The notes beneath the pieces are model-generated. The model saw only the letters and a list, made by a program, of their open reading frames with translations. It was not told where the DNA came from and ran no database searches. A program made the translations under genes and the position numbers. A DNA stretch of 64,000 nucleotides from Cephalopachus bancanus (Eukaryota; Chordata; Mammalia; Primates; Tarsiidae), in NCBI GenBank assembly GCA_027257055.1, contig JAPVLO010000003.1, positions 13,767,501 to 13,831,500 of the forward strand, read 5' to 3'. This document shows, in pieces, positions 12,004-25,075 of the stretch. Every line of letters starts with the position of its first letter. Position 1 is the stretch's first letter.

Positions 12004-13556
12004 CTAAGGAAATAACAAATGGAAGGCAACTTAAAAAAGAGAAAGAGAAAGAAAAGGCATCAATTATCTTATGGTAAAAATGCTTGATTGTCTCTGTGGA
12101 GAAAAATCAAGCAGCATTTTAGAATGAGAAGAAAGGAATTGTGGGCTTCTCACAGTCACAGTCCCTACCAGGTGTAGTGACAGATTTGCCTCAAGGAATG
12201 CATTCATGGCGACAAAGGGAAAGGCATCTTCACTGGGGAAGTCACAAGCCAGCTGGGGAGCACTTGTAATGGACTAAACGGCAGGTTTTTCAGAACATGA
12301 AACCAGTTCAGAAGAAATTTAAACTTAGGTATTATGGGGAAAGGAAAAAAAGAGACCTTTGATTTCAAAGAGGAAGGAGAGCTTGATAATCACATGAAGT
12401 TGGGGAAGACAAGTGGCAGTGAAGCAGGTGTGAGATTAGGAGTGAAATCAATGGCAGTTATCAGTGCAATGGGATCAGAGAGGAAGCCCTAGACAATGGA
12501 CAGAGAACACTCGACCCTACTTGGGAGGATAGTAGGGACAGGAAACATGGGGGAAAGGGACTCTAGAGTGCATAATAGAAGATGAGAGTGATATATCCAC
12601 CGCTGGGCCCAGAGGCTATTGACAAGGAAGGCAGAATGATTCCAGTCTGTGCTTCCATCCTCTCTCAAGGATATGGTCTTCAGACTGAAAAGGGTTGAAC
12701 GAAGAGTGTGTGAAAAGGGAGTTGTAACTAAATAGAGCCAAGGAAATAGTGAGAACCAGGCCAGAGGAATCGTATTCCAGAGATTAAAGGAGTTAACACT
12801 GTATGAAGCTGTTGTCAATAATCTATGAGAAATTATAGAAAATGGGTGCTGGCCAGCAGATTAGAAGTGAGTCAAGATGATTTTCAGCAGAGCCACTCCT
12901 GGCTGATGCAGAACCTCTGTGTAAATTAAAAAGGCACTCCTTCCTCAAGATACTTTTCTTCCACCTGTTTGAAAATTTTCCTGATATACAGGTTTTTAAA
13001 AATAGGACCCTTCACAGCCATCTGCCAGGAGAATTTTGCAATATTCAATACTCAAACTACAATATCTGTTATGTGAAGGGTCCCTCCTTACATGTGGGCA
13101 TTGTCAAGGAGTATGCCGCCTGCACGCCCTGCACAGTGCCTCTGAGTCTTAGGGCAGGAAAAGGGTGGGTTCCAGAATTATGGAATAGGAACATGGTGTC
13201 GATCCTTAGAAAAACTGAACACTCAGTTACCCTACTCAGGAATATCTAGAAAATAATGTGGTGATCATGAGAATTCATCCAGGACATTGATTAAAGGAGA
13301 AGAGTTCATTTGGAGAGAGATTTCTGGGGCAGACTGCAGTAATCTATGCTCAGTTCTGCCCCATTGAGCAGTTTCTAGATGCTCTGTGCCTCAAACGTTT
13401 AGCTGTGATCCCAGGAAGGGGTGGAAATATAGATATGATAGGTAATAGAAACGGGTACATAGAACATTGATGGACAGAAATGATAGACTCGTGTGCTAAA
13501 ATCATATTTAATAGAGAGATCTTGTAGCTTTCAGCCCCTGAGTTTAAATAGTGTGA
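12004..13556. other. unassigned sequence
   Basis: A/G-rich 12.0-12.8 kb block and a mixed 12.8-13.5 kb block. Some old repeat is likely but none is recognised. The 109-codon antisense frame at 12489-12818 shows no domain I recognise and probably lies in repeat-derived sequence. Confidence 0.45.
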
Positions 13557-13862
13557 TTCTGGGCACCGCGGCTCACACCTATATTCCCAGTACTTTGGGA
13601 GGCTGAAGTGAGTGGATTGCCTGAGCCCATGTGTTCAAGACCAGCCTGGGCAACCTGGTGAGACCTCATCTCTATAATAAATCATAATTTTAAAAATTAG
13701 CTGGATGTGGTGGCGCGTGCTTGTCATTCCAGCTACTTGGAAGACTGCGGCGAGAGGATTGCCTGAGCCCAGCAGGTCAAGGCTGTGGTGCCTGTGAGCT
13801 TGCCAGTGTACTCCAACCTGGGCAACAGAGTGAGACTCCAACTCAAAAAATAAAAATAAAAA
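13557..13862 (+). mobile_element. Alu-class dimeric SINE, lineage-specific subfamily
   Basis: 'gtactttgggaggctgaagt', 'cctcatctctataataaatc', 'tacttggaagactgcggc', 'gagactccaactc' and an A-rich tail. Both arms present. Confidence 0.9.
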
Positions 13863-14984
13863 CAGTGTCATAAGTATAGGACAGGGAAAGATGTGGGTTA
13901 TAGAAACATGCCCGAATAATAGAAATTCTGTGCCAGGAGTTTCAATATAAATACCTGCTGAAGAGTCATCCCTATAGATGGTTTTGGGGTCCTAGGCCAC
14001 ATCAATGGAAATAAGATAATTAGAATGATAGAAGTCAGTGCCGTATCCTACTTTTTTTCGGCACAGATTGTGCTTTTACATTTGGTTTTAGGTTCCACAT
14101 CTGAAGACAGATATAACTACACTGGAATAAATACAAATGTTTGTCTAGGAAAGTGACAAAAATGGAAATGATGTCATTAATGTAGCAGTCTAAGAAATTG
14201 GAGAGATTAGCTTGTATGACAAGGAAAATGATAAAACAAAAACTTAAGTTAGAACTTTCCCAATGAGTCATCATGGCTGAACACTCTTTTGTCTGCTAAA
14301 AGCAGTCATTCTTGGAATAATGGTCTTTGTCATTTTGGAATTTTGGAAGAAGCCTAGAGATAAACAGAGGGCAGCCCAGGGTAAGGACATGGACAATCTA
14401 GGATATTCCGGATGGGGCTAAGTGGGGTGCAAATCGTCCCTTCACTGTAGTAACAGTCCTTTGTCAAGTTTTATTTTACTTATTCTCACTTGGTGGGAGA
14501 CATTCATTGTCACAGGCTGGGATTAATGAAGTGTTGAGTTTTGCTTCAGGAAAGGAGACTTTTTATACAGACGGCAGTAGTTCCAAAAGGTTATACATTG
14601 GAAAGATGATTAAACAATCTACGTCAGTTAGTGGGGGTCAAACTAGGGCCAGTGGGCAAAAGTCCCACGGGGGCGAGGTTGTTTTGTCATGGAAAGGATA
14701 GTTTGAAAGGTAGTGAGCTCCCTGTCCCTGAGGGGTACAAACAACCTAGGTAATTATTTTTTAAGGAGAAAACCTCCAAAAGGACTTAAATTCTAATCCA
14801 AGCTCTTAATACTGCTTCCCAACTAAAAAAATTTGAAGGTTATGGCTCTAATTTGTGGCAGATAAAGCCTGGGGTCCTTATTTGCCAGACCCCACAGCCA
14901 TTTTCTTCTCCTTCTTTCATTTAGGCATGCCAAGCAAGCTCTAGGCATTACATTTAATTGGTGTATTTCTTAAGTCTCTCCCTT
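13863..14984. other. unassigned sequence
   Basis: Nothing firm. 'tagtgagctccctgtccctg' near 14712 resembles the 3' part of old L2/CR1-like repeats, too short to call. Confidence 0.4.
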
Positions 14985-15600
14985 TATATTGAGATGAAAT
15001 TCACATAACATAAAAAACAATGAACAACTCAAAAAGGTGAACAATTCAGTGGATTTCAGCGAACACAACGTGCATTCACAATCTTGTGCAGCATCCACCT
15101 CTATCTCGTTCTGAAACAATTTCATCACCTCAAAAGGAAACTCTGTGTCCCTTAAGCAGTTTATCTCTTAAGTCTCTAAATCTATAATAGATTGTCTCCA
15201 CTTCCTTTGTCATGCCATTCATCTGTGAAAGAAATATGGTAATTTCTCCTGTAGAATTTCCTACATTCTGGATTTGGCTAGTTGCTTCCTATGGTGCTTA
15301 ACTTGTTTTTCTGTTCCTCTGTCTCCTGTATTTTATATATACTAGTAGTTATGTCTGGAGACCTGATTAGGCTCAGGTTCAATTACTTTGGCAAGAATAA
15401 TTCATGGATTTTGCTGCACAGCTTCTATACCTCACACCAATGCACTCAGTGTCCCATTTTCCCAATTTTTGTGGTATACTGAAATGATCAAAGTGCTCAA
15501 GAGCTGTCAGCCTGTTTTATTCTTTGTAAATTTTCTTACCACTCTTTTATTCACTAACTGTAGCATCCTCCAATAATTGCCTAGATTCATTGTGTCATTA
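14985..15600 (-). mobile_element. ancient L1 (L1M) 3' UTR, antisense
   Basis: Antisense L1M wording: 'attgagatgaaattcacata', 'caattcagtggatttcagcg', 'aatttcatcacctcaaaagg', then 'tcctacattctggatttggc', 'taacttgtttttctgttcct' and 'cctgattaggctcaggttca'. Confidence 0.65.
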
Positions 15601-15899
15601 GGAATTGCTAAGTAACGTTTCTAATTCTATCATTCCTTCTACAAGTATTATCTGAAATTCTTCTATAAAGATGCACTAATCCATCAACTGTTTGGTTACC
15701 CTGAAATACAGTCAACCAGGAAAATAGGATAAAATATTTGATTTTTTTCCTGTCGTCAATTTCCAGAATAGGGGATCGATGTCCTAGAAAGCTCCAAAAA
15801 ATGATCAATGCTTGCTACTATTATTATTATTAATTTTAGAAAACTGTAGCATAAACTGGGTCACACTCTCAGATGGTTTTATTATTTTTTCAATTTGCT

Positions 15900-16187
15900 C
15901 TTTCTTCTTTTTTTTTGGAGTCAGAGTCTCATTCTGTTGCCCAGGCATGATCACAGCTCACCACAGCCTCCTGGGCTCAGGTGAAACTTCTGCCTCAGCC
16001 TCCCAGGTAGCTAGGACTACAGGCATGAACCATCATGCCTGGCTAATTTTTTAACTTTTTATTTTGTAGAGACAAAGTTTTGCTATGTTGCCTAGGCTGA
16101 TCTTGAACTCCTGAACTCAAACAACCCTCTGGCCTCAGCCTCTCAAAGTGCTGGAATTACAGGCATGAGCCACCATGCCCAACCTGT
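15900..16187 (-). mobile_element. AluJ-like dimeric Alu, antisense
   Basis: 'gatcacagctcaccacagcc', 'ctcctgggctcaggtg', 'gccaccatgcccaacctg'. Its wording matches the old AluJ type rather than the lineage-specific subfamily that dominates the window, so it is probably an older insertion. Confidence 0.85.
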
Positions 16188-16299
16188 TTCTGTAATTTTG
16201 ACAGTCATTCCCTGTAGTGGCTTAATCTTTATTTACCATGCTTCCACCATTTATTCCTTTATAAAGCAGTTTTGCATGGGATAACTGAAAGCAGTCAAT

Positions 16300-16525
16300 T
16301 GGGGGTGGTTAAGTGGACTGGCCTTGAGCTCTGATATATATCTAAGTCCAAATTCTGACTCCACCACTTAGCAGGTGTGTGACCTTGACCATATTACCAA
16401 ACTTCTCCAAGCTTCAGTTTCTCCTCTGTAAAAAAAAAGATAATAATAATCACTTTGAATGTTGAGGTGAGTGTTAAATGAGATAATGTGTGTAAGGTGT
16501 TTGGCAGGTAGTCAGGTTAGGAAAA
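16300..16525 (+). mobile_element. MIR SINE, nearly full length
   Basis: 'ggttaagtggactggccttg', 'ctgactccaccacttagcag', 'tgtgtgaccttgaccatat', 'agtttctcctctgtaaaa', 'taataataatcacttt', 'gagtgttaaatgagataatg'. All are in MIR order. Confidence 0.85.
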
Positions 16526-17029
16526 CAGGAACCGTTATTATGAGATGCCTGTAGAAGCAGACTTTCATCTCATTGGTCAATCCAGACACACAGAAATCCC
16601 CACCAAACGTCAGTACTTCCTCTCCACCAGTCATGTGAGGATTTGGCTTTCTTAGTCCTGGATGTGAATTCAGTTGTAGTTTTATTCACTAGACTGGCAG
16701 CTAAGCCCCCTAAACATGTCCTGAAGAGAGCTCATAGTTTCCCCCTTACTGTGCTCACTAATAGTGTCTCTTAATGCTGAATTTTTAAAAATCATAGGCT
16801 TATCTTTCTTTAGACATTTAAGTTTTGATGAACTTTGTGCATGAAGATGAAAAATATTTCTGATGGCTGTGGCACATCTGCTCCTCCCAGCTGTCTCATC
16901 CTTTACCTGGCTTTGTGTCAGGAGGTTGACCATATGGACCATACTGATAGGTTTCCGTGCCCTTGGACTTCTGGCCGGTTTAGCCAAAGTGAGGCATATG
17001 CAGGGGTCCTGGGGTAGGGTTGGGGTCTT

Positions 17030-17320
17030 GTTCCTGTATTTCCCTTCCTGCCAGCTCACTGTGAGTCAGTTGCATTTCCCACCGTGGGCTGTGGCCCCTG
17101 TCAGGCAGCTCTCTCTCAATATTGTCTCTAGTTTTCCAACATTCAAACCTGGGGGAGATAATAGCTCCCCAGCACTTCAAGTCACAAGATGCTGCACCAT
17201 CTGAGGTTGCTTTCCTCAACCTCCTCCCTTGATTTTGTATATAGTACTTTTATTAAACTCTGCTTAAAATTCTCAGTGTGAGTGTGCTGCCATGTCCTGC
17301 TGATTGTCACATTCAAAGTT
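17030..17320 (+). mobile_element. ancient LTR-like repeat, partial
   Basis: 'cttcctgccagctcactgtg', 'gatgctgcaccatctgaggt', 'ctttattaaactctgctt', 'gtgagtgtgctgccatgtcc' match an old mammalian LTR. The block at 63.0-63.42 kb is the same family. Name uncertain. Confidence 0.5.
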
Positions 17321-17347
17321 GTATATGCTGGCAAAAGATCAGAAACA

Positions 17348-18927
17348 TGGACAGGAATAATCAATATTGTCAAGATGTCCATCCTACCTAAGGTTACAGA
17401 TTCAATGCAATAGCCATCAAATTACCAACATCATTTTTCTCAGACCTGGAAATGACAGTTCAGAAATTCATATGGAAACAAAAAAGAACATGAATAGCCA
17501 AAGCAATCCTCTGCAAAAGGAACAAAGTGGGAGATATCACACTTCCAGACTTTAAACTTCACTATAAGGCTAGTAGTAAACAGAAGCAAAAACTCAATCT
17601 CTCAACTAACTCATCTTTGACAAAGTCACCAATAACAACCACAGGGAGAAAGGACACCATATTTAGCAAATGGTGCTGGCAAAACTGATTGACCACATGC
17701 AGAAGAATGAAACTCAACCCCTACCTATCATTGTATACAAAAATCAACTCAAATTGGATTAAAAATCTAAATGTAAACCCTCAAACTATAAGAATCCCAG
17801 AAGAAAATGTAGGACACACCCTTATGCACATTGGAGTAGGCAACAAATTCTTGACCAAATCCTCTAAAACAAATGCCATAAAAGCTAAGATAGACAAGAG
17901 GGACTTCATCAAACTGAAAAGCTTTAGTACAGCAAAAGAAACCATGAAGAGAGTGGGGAGACAACCCACAAAGTGGGAAAAAAATACTTGCAAATGATGT
18001 ATCTGACAAAGTCCCAACATCCAGGATCTGCAAGGAACTCAAATGAAGTAAAAGGGGAAAAAAACAAACAACCCCATTAAAAAGTGGACAAAGACAAGAA
18101 TAGACATGAATAGACACTTTTCAGAAGAAGACATACAAAAAGACAACAGATACATGAAAAAGTACTCAGCCTCACTAATCATCAGAGAACTGTAAATCAG
18201 AACTACAGTGAGATACCATCTAACTCTGGTAAGGATGGCCATTATTAACAAATCAAAAAACAACAGATGTTAGCACAGGTACAGAGAAAAGCGAATGCCT
18301 CTACACTGTTGGTGAGAGTGCAAGCTAATTCAGCCTCTGTGGAAAGCAGTGTGGCGATTCCTAAAAGAACTAAAAATTGACCTTCCATATGATACAGCAA
18401 TCCCTCTCCTGGGAATATACCTGGAGGAACATAAATCATTCTATCAAATAGACACCTGCACATGCATGTTTATTGTTGCATTATTTACAACAGCAAAAAC
18501 ATGGAACCAACCCCACTGCCCATCGAAAGTGGACTGGATAAAGAAAATATGGTACATATATACGATGGAGTATTACACAGCCATAGAGAAAAAAACATGG
18601 ACTTTGCAGCAAAAATTGGATGGAGTTGGAGACCATCATACTTAGTAATCTATCACAGAAACAAATAACTAAATACCACGTTTTCACTCATAAATGGAAT
18701 TTGACCATTAATCACATTAGCATAAGGGAAGGATGAACAGTCACTGGGAATTCCCAGGAGAGAGAGGGGGGAAGGGGGCATGTAACAACACAAAGGGTAC
18801 CTGGTCCTATACCAGGGGGAGGGAGGGCCAGTTGGAGGCTCAAACTTCTACCGCATGCAGCCTACTTGTGTAGTTAATCCTTACTTGTATCCCACATCTC
18901 TATAATAAAATAAAATTTAATTAAAAA
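17348..18927 (+). mobile_element. 5'-truncated L1 (3' part of ORF2 plus 3' UTR)
   Basis: Begins inside ORF2 ('caaagcaatcctctgcaaaa', 'aaaattgaccttccatatga', 'gaaaatatggtacatatat') and runs to a 3' UTR and A-rich tail ('cttgtatcccacatctct'). A perfect target duplication 'atcagaaaca' lies at 17338-17347 and 18928-18937. Forward frames at 17689-17997 and 18349-18645 read as the ORF2 C-terminal region, but frameshifts and stops break it, so it cannot make reverse transcriptase. Confidence 0.95.
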
Positions 18928-18937
18928 ATCAGAAACA

Positions 18938-20009
18938 GCCTAACATTATAGAGAATTAGTTTACCAAATTATGGTATAGCTATAAGATTAAATAATATGA
19001 AAAAATACATAATGCCAAACATTTAATGATAAATGTTCATAGCATAATATTCAGGATTATCCAATTTTGTAAAATAAAGTGTGTGAGGACATACAAAAAG
19101 GCTAGAGGTTGATGTTAGTTCTATATAGTGTGGTTGAGTTTAACTAAATTTATGCTTACGCTTCCTAAATTAAAAAAATAAAGAGATGACTGAGTTTTAT
19201 AGGAATAAATCAACGTATTTCATTATTTTTATGTTATTTAAATCAGATTTCTAGTTAATGTCATGCATGTCAATTACAGCAATACCAAACTCGTTACTTT
19301 GGGCAGGTGTTCATTTCTATTTGTAAACTGTTATGATGTCTGTAATTTACTTTACTTCAGCATAGAGGTATATGTGTGTGTATGTGTGAGTGTGAATGTG
19401 TGTATGTGTGTGCTTATGTGAGTATGTGTGTGTTAGTCTGAGCTACTCACTAGAGGCTGTCAGTTGCCCTAAACAATTCACACTCCAGGAGTGATCAAAC
19501 ATCATTTAATCAGAATGGCCATACTCCAAGTCAACTGCTACCACATTTAGGTTGTCTATACCTCAATCACCACCAGAGAATTTGTTAATTAACATAATGA
19601 CTATCAGAAAAGAGTTTTCATGGACAATATTTTTGTTAGATAAAGGCTCATCTCATTGAAATTAAAGGTTTTCCAGAGGTGTGGATTGGCTATAATAGTC
19701 TAGAGACAGTCAACATCCCAGCAAGTCCTGCAGCCTGTCCTCTTAGGGATCACACCTGAGGCTTGGTCAATGAGTAGTTTGAGTTGAGCCTCTGAGTGGG
19801 TGATTCTGGGTACTTTCTTTGGACAATAAGGATGACAGAATCCCACCTCTGGAGTATTGTGCTGTCTGCCTCTGACTAATCTTCCATGCAAGATGAGTTC
19901 ACAGCACCTAAAACAAAACAAACAAAACAAAACAAAAGAGAGTGAATGGTCTGATGGATACATGTGGAGAATTTGGTATGGGACTTGCTTTCATAAAAAC
20001 CTTACAGCA
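18938..20009. other. unassigned sequence with a TG microsatellite
   Basis: AT-rich to 19.4 kb, a degenerate TG/TATG run at 19370-19440, and a (caaaa)n run near 19912-19937. No family or exon recognised. Confidence 0.5.
19370..19440. repeat. (TG)n / (TATG)n degenerate microsatellite
   Basis: 'gtatatgtgtgtgtatgtg' followed by further TG, AG and AA variants. Confidence 0.85.
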
Positions 20010-20322
20010 GGCTGGGCTTGATGGCTCAGCCTGTAATCCCAGCACTTTGGGAGGCTGAGGCGAGTGGATTGCCTGAGCCCATGAATTCGAGACCAGCTTG
20101 GGCAACTTGGCGAGACCTCATCTCTATAAGAAATCAAAACTTAGCCAGGCATGGTAGCGCACCCCTGTGGTTCTGGCTATTTGGAAGACTGAGGCAGAAG
20201 GATCACCAGAGTCCAACAGATTGACACTGGGGTGGCCATGAGTGTGCCATGGCAGTCTAGCCTGGGTGACAGAGTGGGATTCGAACTCAAAAACAAAACA
20301 AAACAACAATAAAAAACCAAAC
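20010..20322 (+). mobile_element. Alu-class dimeric SINE, lineage-specific subfamily
   Basis: Both arms and an A-rich (caaaa)-type tail. Perfect target duplication 'aaaaaccttacagca' at 19995-20009 and 20323-20337. Confidence 0.95.
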
Positions 20323-20337
20323 AAAAACCTTACAGCA

Positions 20338-23300
20338 AGGTTATGGGGGTGGCCCATCACTTCCCAACTCCCAGACTTTTTGGTTTGGCCAAGACAATGA
20401 GCCTGAGAGTCTTGGATGATCAAAGTAGCTTCAGTTCATCACAACATAAATTATTTGGACTCTAAAGCACAGGTATTTTCTAGTGAGGTATTTGGAAGAT
20501 TATGAATTTCAAAAGAGACATTTGAGGATCAAATCAGGATGAAAAGCCAGTTAAAAATGAAATAATTAAAGGGTATGCAGCAGGAATGAGATGTTCACCT
20601 TAAATTAAAAAATTAACCTATTATTGCCCATCATGCCGTGTAACTTTGTAGAGTTGCTGGCACTTACCTGCTCCTGAGACCAGCATGTTGTTGGTGGAGA
20701 ACAAAGCAGATCAGAGCCTCAGCTGGGTGGGAGCTTCCCAGAACCTTATCAAACAAAGATGGTGGAAATTTATGGGTCAGAGGAAGAAGAGGGTGCCTAT
20801 GAAAATAATTTCCAGGGCTGAAAGGGGAAAAGTGACTCCTTCTGAGGGTGCTGGCTTATCTCCAGGAGACACCACATAGAAGTAAGCCCTTCAAGGCCTC
20901 AATGTCTCTTGAAGTTTAGAAATAAAGCAGCAGCCATGGTGGGCATGCCAGATTTATTTGCAGACTAAGCTTGCTTAGGATTTCTCAGCATTGTCTAAAG
21001 TCTCCCAATCCTTGTAATAAGTATAGGCTATAAAGTAAATATGTCATATTTTTATATGTTTAAATTATGCCTTTGTTATAAAACTATTAAGAGAGCTGCA
21101 TAATATTGCCTATATTTGCTGATACCTTTTATAGGCTGACTTATCCTTACAAACCTTTCAGATGCATTTCTATACCAAAAGGCATCAGATGATCAGCTTA
21201 TTGAATAAACAGAACTTTTTCTCATCATCGTCCCTGTGAACTTTTCCATTGACTCATCCCATGCTGCCCCTAGCTAAAACTTTGGACAGCTCCCCTAGCT
21301 TTTTTAGTCACTTTCAGGTATTGTCTAATTTTCCCTGTGTTAAATCCAGCCTGGTTGAATAGCAACTTCAATATCGTACCCCATATAAAGCCTCTCCCCT
21401 TCCATAGCTTGAACCTGGTTTGGTGTGAGATCAGCAGTGGGGAAAGGGGAAGGGACTGAATTCTTCACTATTTTCTCTCTCTTTTCCTCTTTCTCCTCTG
21501 CGTATTGCTCTGGCTTCTTCAGGATTAGGACCAGAACAGGAGGGAGGGTGGGGGCAGAAAATGCCTTCCTTGATTGTTGCAGTTTTCATCTCTGTTGGTG
21601 CCCTCTGGGCGAGACCAGTGGACAAATGCCAATCCCTCCTCTCTAGAGCTCTTTCCTGGGTTCCTCAGAGATCTGTTTCCTGGGGCCTTCCTATTGCAGT
21701 TCCCTGGCATAGCATATTCTTTGGACAACCTCTGGCCTGGCTCTTCTCCATTCCCTCTGTTGGTATTCCTTTATCTCTCTAGGTGACCTGAATCGCCTCC
21801 TTTCTGAGGGATCCATATCTAACACCTGGGAATTATCTTTTCTCCTCCACACTTTTTAAGTGCAAGTCATTTTTAGGGCAGTCCTCTTCGCTCTGCCACC
21901 GATGATCTATCTGACCAGCCAGCCAGCACCTAACATTTTACAATTTCAGATATGGGACAGCTCTAGGATCTGTCTTTCAGTCTCCACAGTATACCTATCC
22001 AGGTCTCTAAGACCTGAAACCCATTCTCATGTGGCTTAAGATGAGCATGGCATCCAGCTTTGGCTGCCAAAGTGGATCAGCTGGAAGAGAGTTAGACTGG
22101 AGAATGACTTCCTAATTCTTCCCAATAGAAAGGGAAGGAGAAATGCCACAAAACAGTAAGTCTTTTTCTAAACACTCTGCTTTCCAATTTCTGCAACAAA
22201 TCCTAAAGCTTATCCCGATGTGACGAGTAAAGAACCAAGAAACCTGCTTCATACTGCTTAGCACATCCTACATAGGTGGTCTTGTTCTATTGTTCTCAGC
22301 TGAAACTGTGATGAAAAGGAAAGTCGTGTTTAACATCCTGTAACAGTAACTACACACCCCCATTTGGAGGCAGTTCTGTTCAAACTGAAACATTCCAGGG
22401 GAGTCATGATGACTAAGAGTCAATTACAATGGAAGTGGGTGGGTATGCCTATCAAAATCTGCCAGGTCAACATCATCACATTGACTGTAATTCACTGTGA
22501 AGAATTTGGAGACTTAAATCAAACATATTAAATACTCAGGGTTACTTGTCTTTTGGAGCTCCCTAGAGGCATCCATTTGGCACTGAATGCAAAATAGTTG
22601 CTGTCGATATTCCAAACCAAGTTAGAGTTATGCCAATCATCTCTCTGCCCGAGACCCACAATAGGCCAGAACAGGCAGCTCACTAAATGGTCTTCACTGG
22701 ACTGTGCTCTAACTCATATATGACCCCCTAAGCTTTCATGGAGGGTTAGTATAATGAGAAACCATATGCAATTTCCTTTTGGCTATGTTTGTAATGTCAC
22801 AAAAAAAGCAAATCTAATGGGGAAATGACCAAATACCTTTAATCTTTCTACAGACATCAAAGTTGTGAGATAAACCTGGCAATTTCAGATACCAAAAGCG
22901 AAATCCAGAAACACCAATATTGCCTTACAATTCCTGAGACAAGAGAACGTGTTACAAGGCAACACAAAACTGAAAATTGGCACATGGTTCTGCCTCATTT
23001 TAAGACAAATCCTGATATAAGTAGACAGTCAAACACTTTTTTTCCTGGAACTTGTGATAGTTGTGTCTGAGCCAGAATGGAAGAAGAAACAATTGGAAAT
23101 ATTTATTTTAAATGCCAAGAAAAAGAATAACAATTTTAACAGTAGTACAAAGTAGCCTTCTACTAAAACATGCTTCTAGCACCCCCAGCCCTCCTCAAAA
23201 TCTTTACAACGTAGAGTATTTTTCAACCTTTGATTTATGATAGCTCAATAAGAAGTTTGCTTAGACATGTTTTTTTCTGATCTCCTCCTCCCTGTGAAAT

Positions 23301-23397
23301 TGTAATATTGTTAGTATATCTGTTTCTGTACTGTAGGCATATACATTCCCTATACTTAAAAAGAATACAATTATTTGCACCCTCTAGTGAAATTTCC
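20338..23397. other. 3-kb stretch with no recognised element
   Basis: Apart from the Alu edge, I cannot place any family. The short overlapping frames at 21.4-21.8 kb run in several phases on both strands and look like chance in C/T-rich sequence. 22.3-22.7 kb has unremarkable unique composition. It might hold conserved non-coding elements, which I cannot test by eye. Confidence 0.45.
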
Positions 23398-23985
23398 TAG
23401 TTTATTTCCTAGGGCTGCCACAACAAAGTACTTGATGGCTTAAAACAACACAAATTTATTCTTTTATGGATCTGGAGACTAGACGCCCAAAATCAAGGTG
23501 TTACAGGGCCACGCTCCCTCTAAAGGCTCTAGGAGAGATTCTTTTTTTTTTTTTTTAGAAACAGTAAGATTTTTGGTTTATATTTCATGGATGGTGCTGT
23601 TGTTCCAACCTTATAAAGTAAAGCTGTCTGCTTTTCAAATTCCAAAAATTAAAATATTTCCCCATCTCACCATACTAACCAGTGGCCTTTAGTTTTTTTC
23701 TTGCCTCTTTCAGCTCTGGTGGCTGCAGAAATTCCTTAGCTTATGGATGAATAAGTGCAGTCTCTATCACCACCTTCATATGCCTTCTCTCTGTTGGTGG
23801 GAATCCTTTTCTATCTATTACAAGGATGCTTTCATTGGATGTAGAACCCACCCTCAATTGGTATGATCTTATCTCAATCCTTACCTTACTTATTTCTATA
23901 AAGATACAATTTTCAAACAGGAACATACTATGAGGTTCTAGATGGACATGAACTTTTGGGGACACAATTCAACCCACCACGAATC
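23398..23985 (-). mobile_element. MLT1-type MaLR LTR, antisense, interrupted
   Basis: Antisense MLT1 wording: 'tagggctgccacaacaaagt', 'ttaaaacaacacaaatttat', 'ccacgctccctctaaaggct', then after an interruption 'cttgcctctttcagctctgg', 'tggctgcagaaattcctta' and 'acacaattcaacccacca'. The gap at 23542-23699 is a separate insertion. Confidence 0.8.
23542..23699 (-). mobile_element. polyadenylated retroposed insert inside MLT1 (source unknown)
   Basis: The MLT1 text stops at 'aggagagattc' and resumes at 'ttgcctctttcag'. Between them is a run of about 15 T followed by roughly 136 bases unlike Alu, L1 or MLT1. On the minus strand this is a body ending in an A tail, with AATATA-type sequence upstream that could serve as a weak poly(A) signal. 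The flanking T/C-rich bases make any target duplication ambiguous. Confidence 0.5.
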
Positions 23986-24554
23986 CCAAGAACCAATTTT
24001 TACCCCTTTGGGAATAATATCATCCCTATTGTGAATGCTTGGTTCATAATCTAAATCCAATTTACTTGAAAAAGTGAATGTTGTTGACTATCTGAAGAGA
24101 TTACACTATAAATCCTCTATTGGTGACTTTTGTAGCTCCCTACCGATGGATGCCCTGGACCCTGAAGGAAAGTCTCAGCACTATCAGTTCATCTGTCTTT
24201 CTGCACTCCTCACACAGCTTTCAGAGTGTTTTTTAACTTCTCTCATCCTCAGCTGCACTATCTGAAAAGTGGAGGTTATAAGAGTATCTACTTCCTATAG
24301 TTGTTTTTTTAATTAATGGAAGTTGTGCATGAAGAAGGATTAGGTCACTGTCTGCAATAGAAAATGTGCTCAATACATTATTAGTATTATTTCCACTGTC
24401 ATTCTTTCCCCCTCTAGTATATCTTTCCTGAGAGATGGTGCTTCCAGTTCTTCCTCTTGCCAATTTCATTACCTGATTGCTCTCTCTAGTGATGCTTTGA
24501 GGCTTCTCTTTTGGCTATAATCCCCACTTAAAGACAGTTGATCTGACCTTTACA

Positions 24555-25075
24555 AGTTTAAGCTTTACTTCTGTACTGGTCAGAGGTCTCCAGAGAAAGA
24601 GACAAGGAACATCTTTGCCTGTATCTATATCATGAGATTGTAGCTCATGAGATTACAGAGATTGAGAAGTCCTGCAATCTGCTGTCTGCAAGGGAAGAAC
24701 CAGGAACGCCAATGGGGTAGTTCTAGCCTAAACTCAAAAGCCTGAGAATGGGGAAGCCAATGGTGTAAATTCTTTGTGGTCCCACTTTGAAGGCCCAAGA
24801 ACCTGGAGCACTGATAGATGAGGGCAAGCAGAGAGAGCAAATTCTTTTTTTTTCTGCCTTTTTGCTCTATTTGGGCCCTCAGTAGACTGGGTAATGCTCT
24901 CCCATCTCACCCACCTCAGATTGGTAAGGGAGATAGATCTTTACTCAGCCTACAGGTTCAAATGCTAACCTCTCCAGAAACACTTTCACAGACATGTCCA
25001 GAAACAATGTTTTACCACCTATCTGGCATCCCCTAGCCCAGTCAAGTTGACACATAAAATTGACCAACACAATTT
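24555..25075 (-). mobile_element. ancient LTR (MaLR/ERVL class), antisense
   Basis: 'caggttcaaatgctaacctc', 'tcagaggtctccagagaaag', 'agaaacactttcacagacat', 'ccagtcaagttgacacataa' and 'aattgaccaacaca' match an old mammalian LTR in antisense. Name uncertain. Confidence 0.6.

Noticed and set aside
16682..17204. Overlapping 113-125 codon frames on both strands
   Set aside because: Both strands are open to a similar extent, part lies in an old LTR-like repeat, and I see no recognisable protein.
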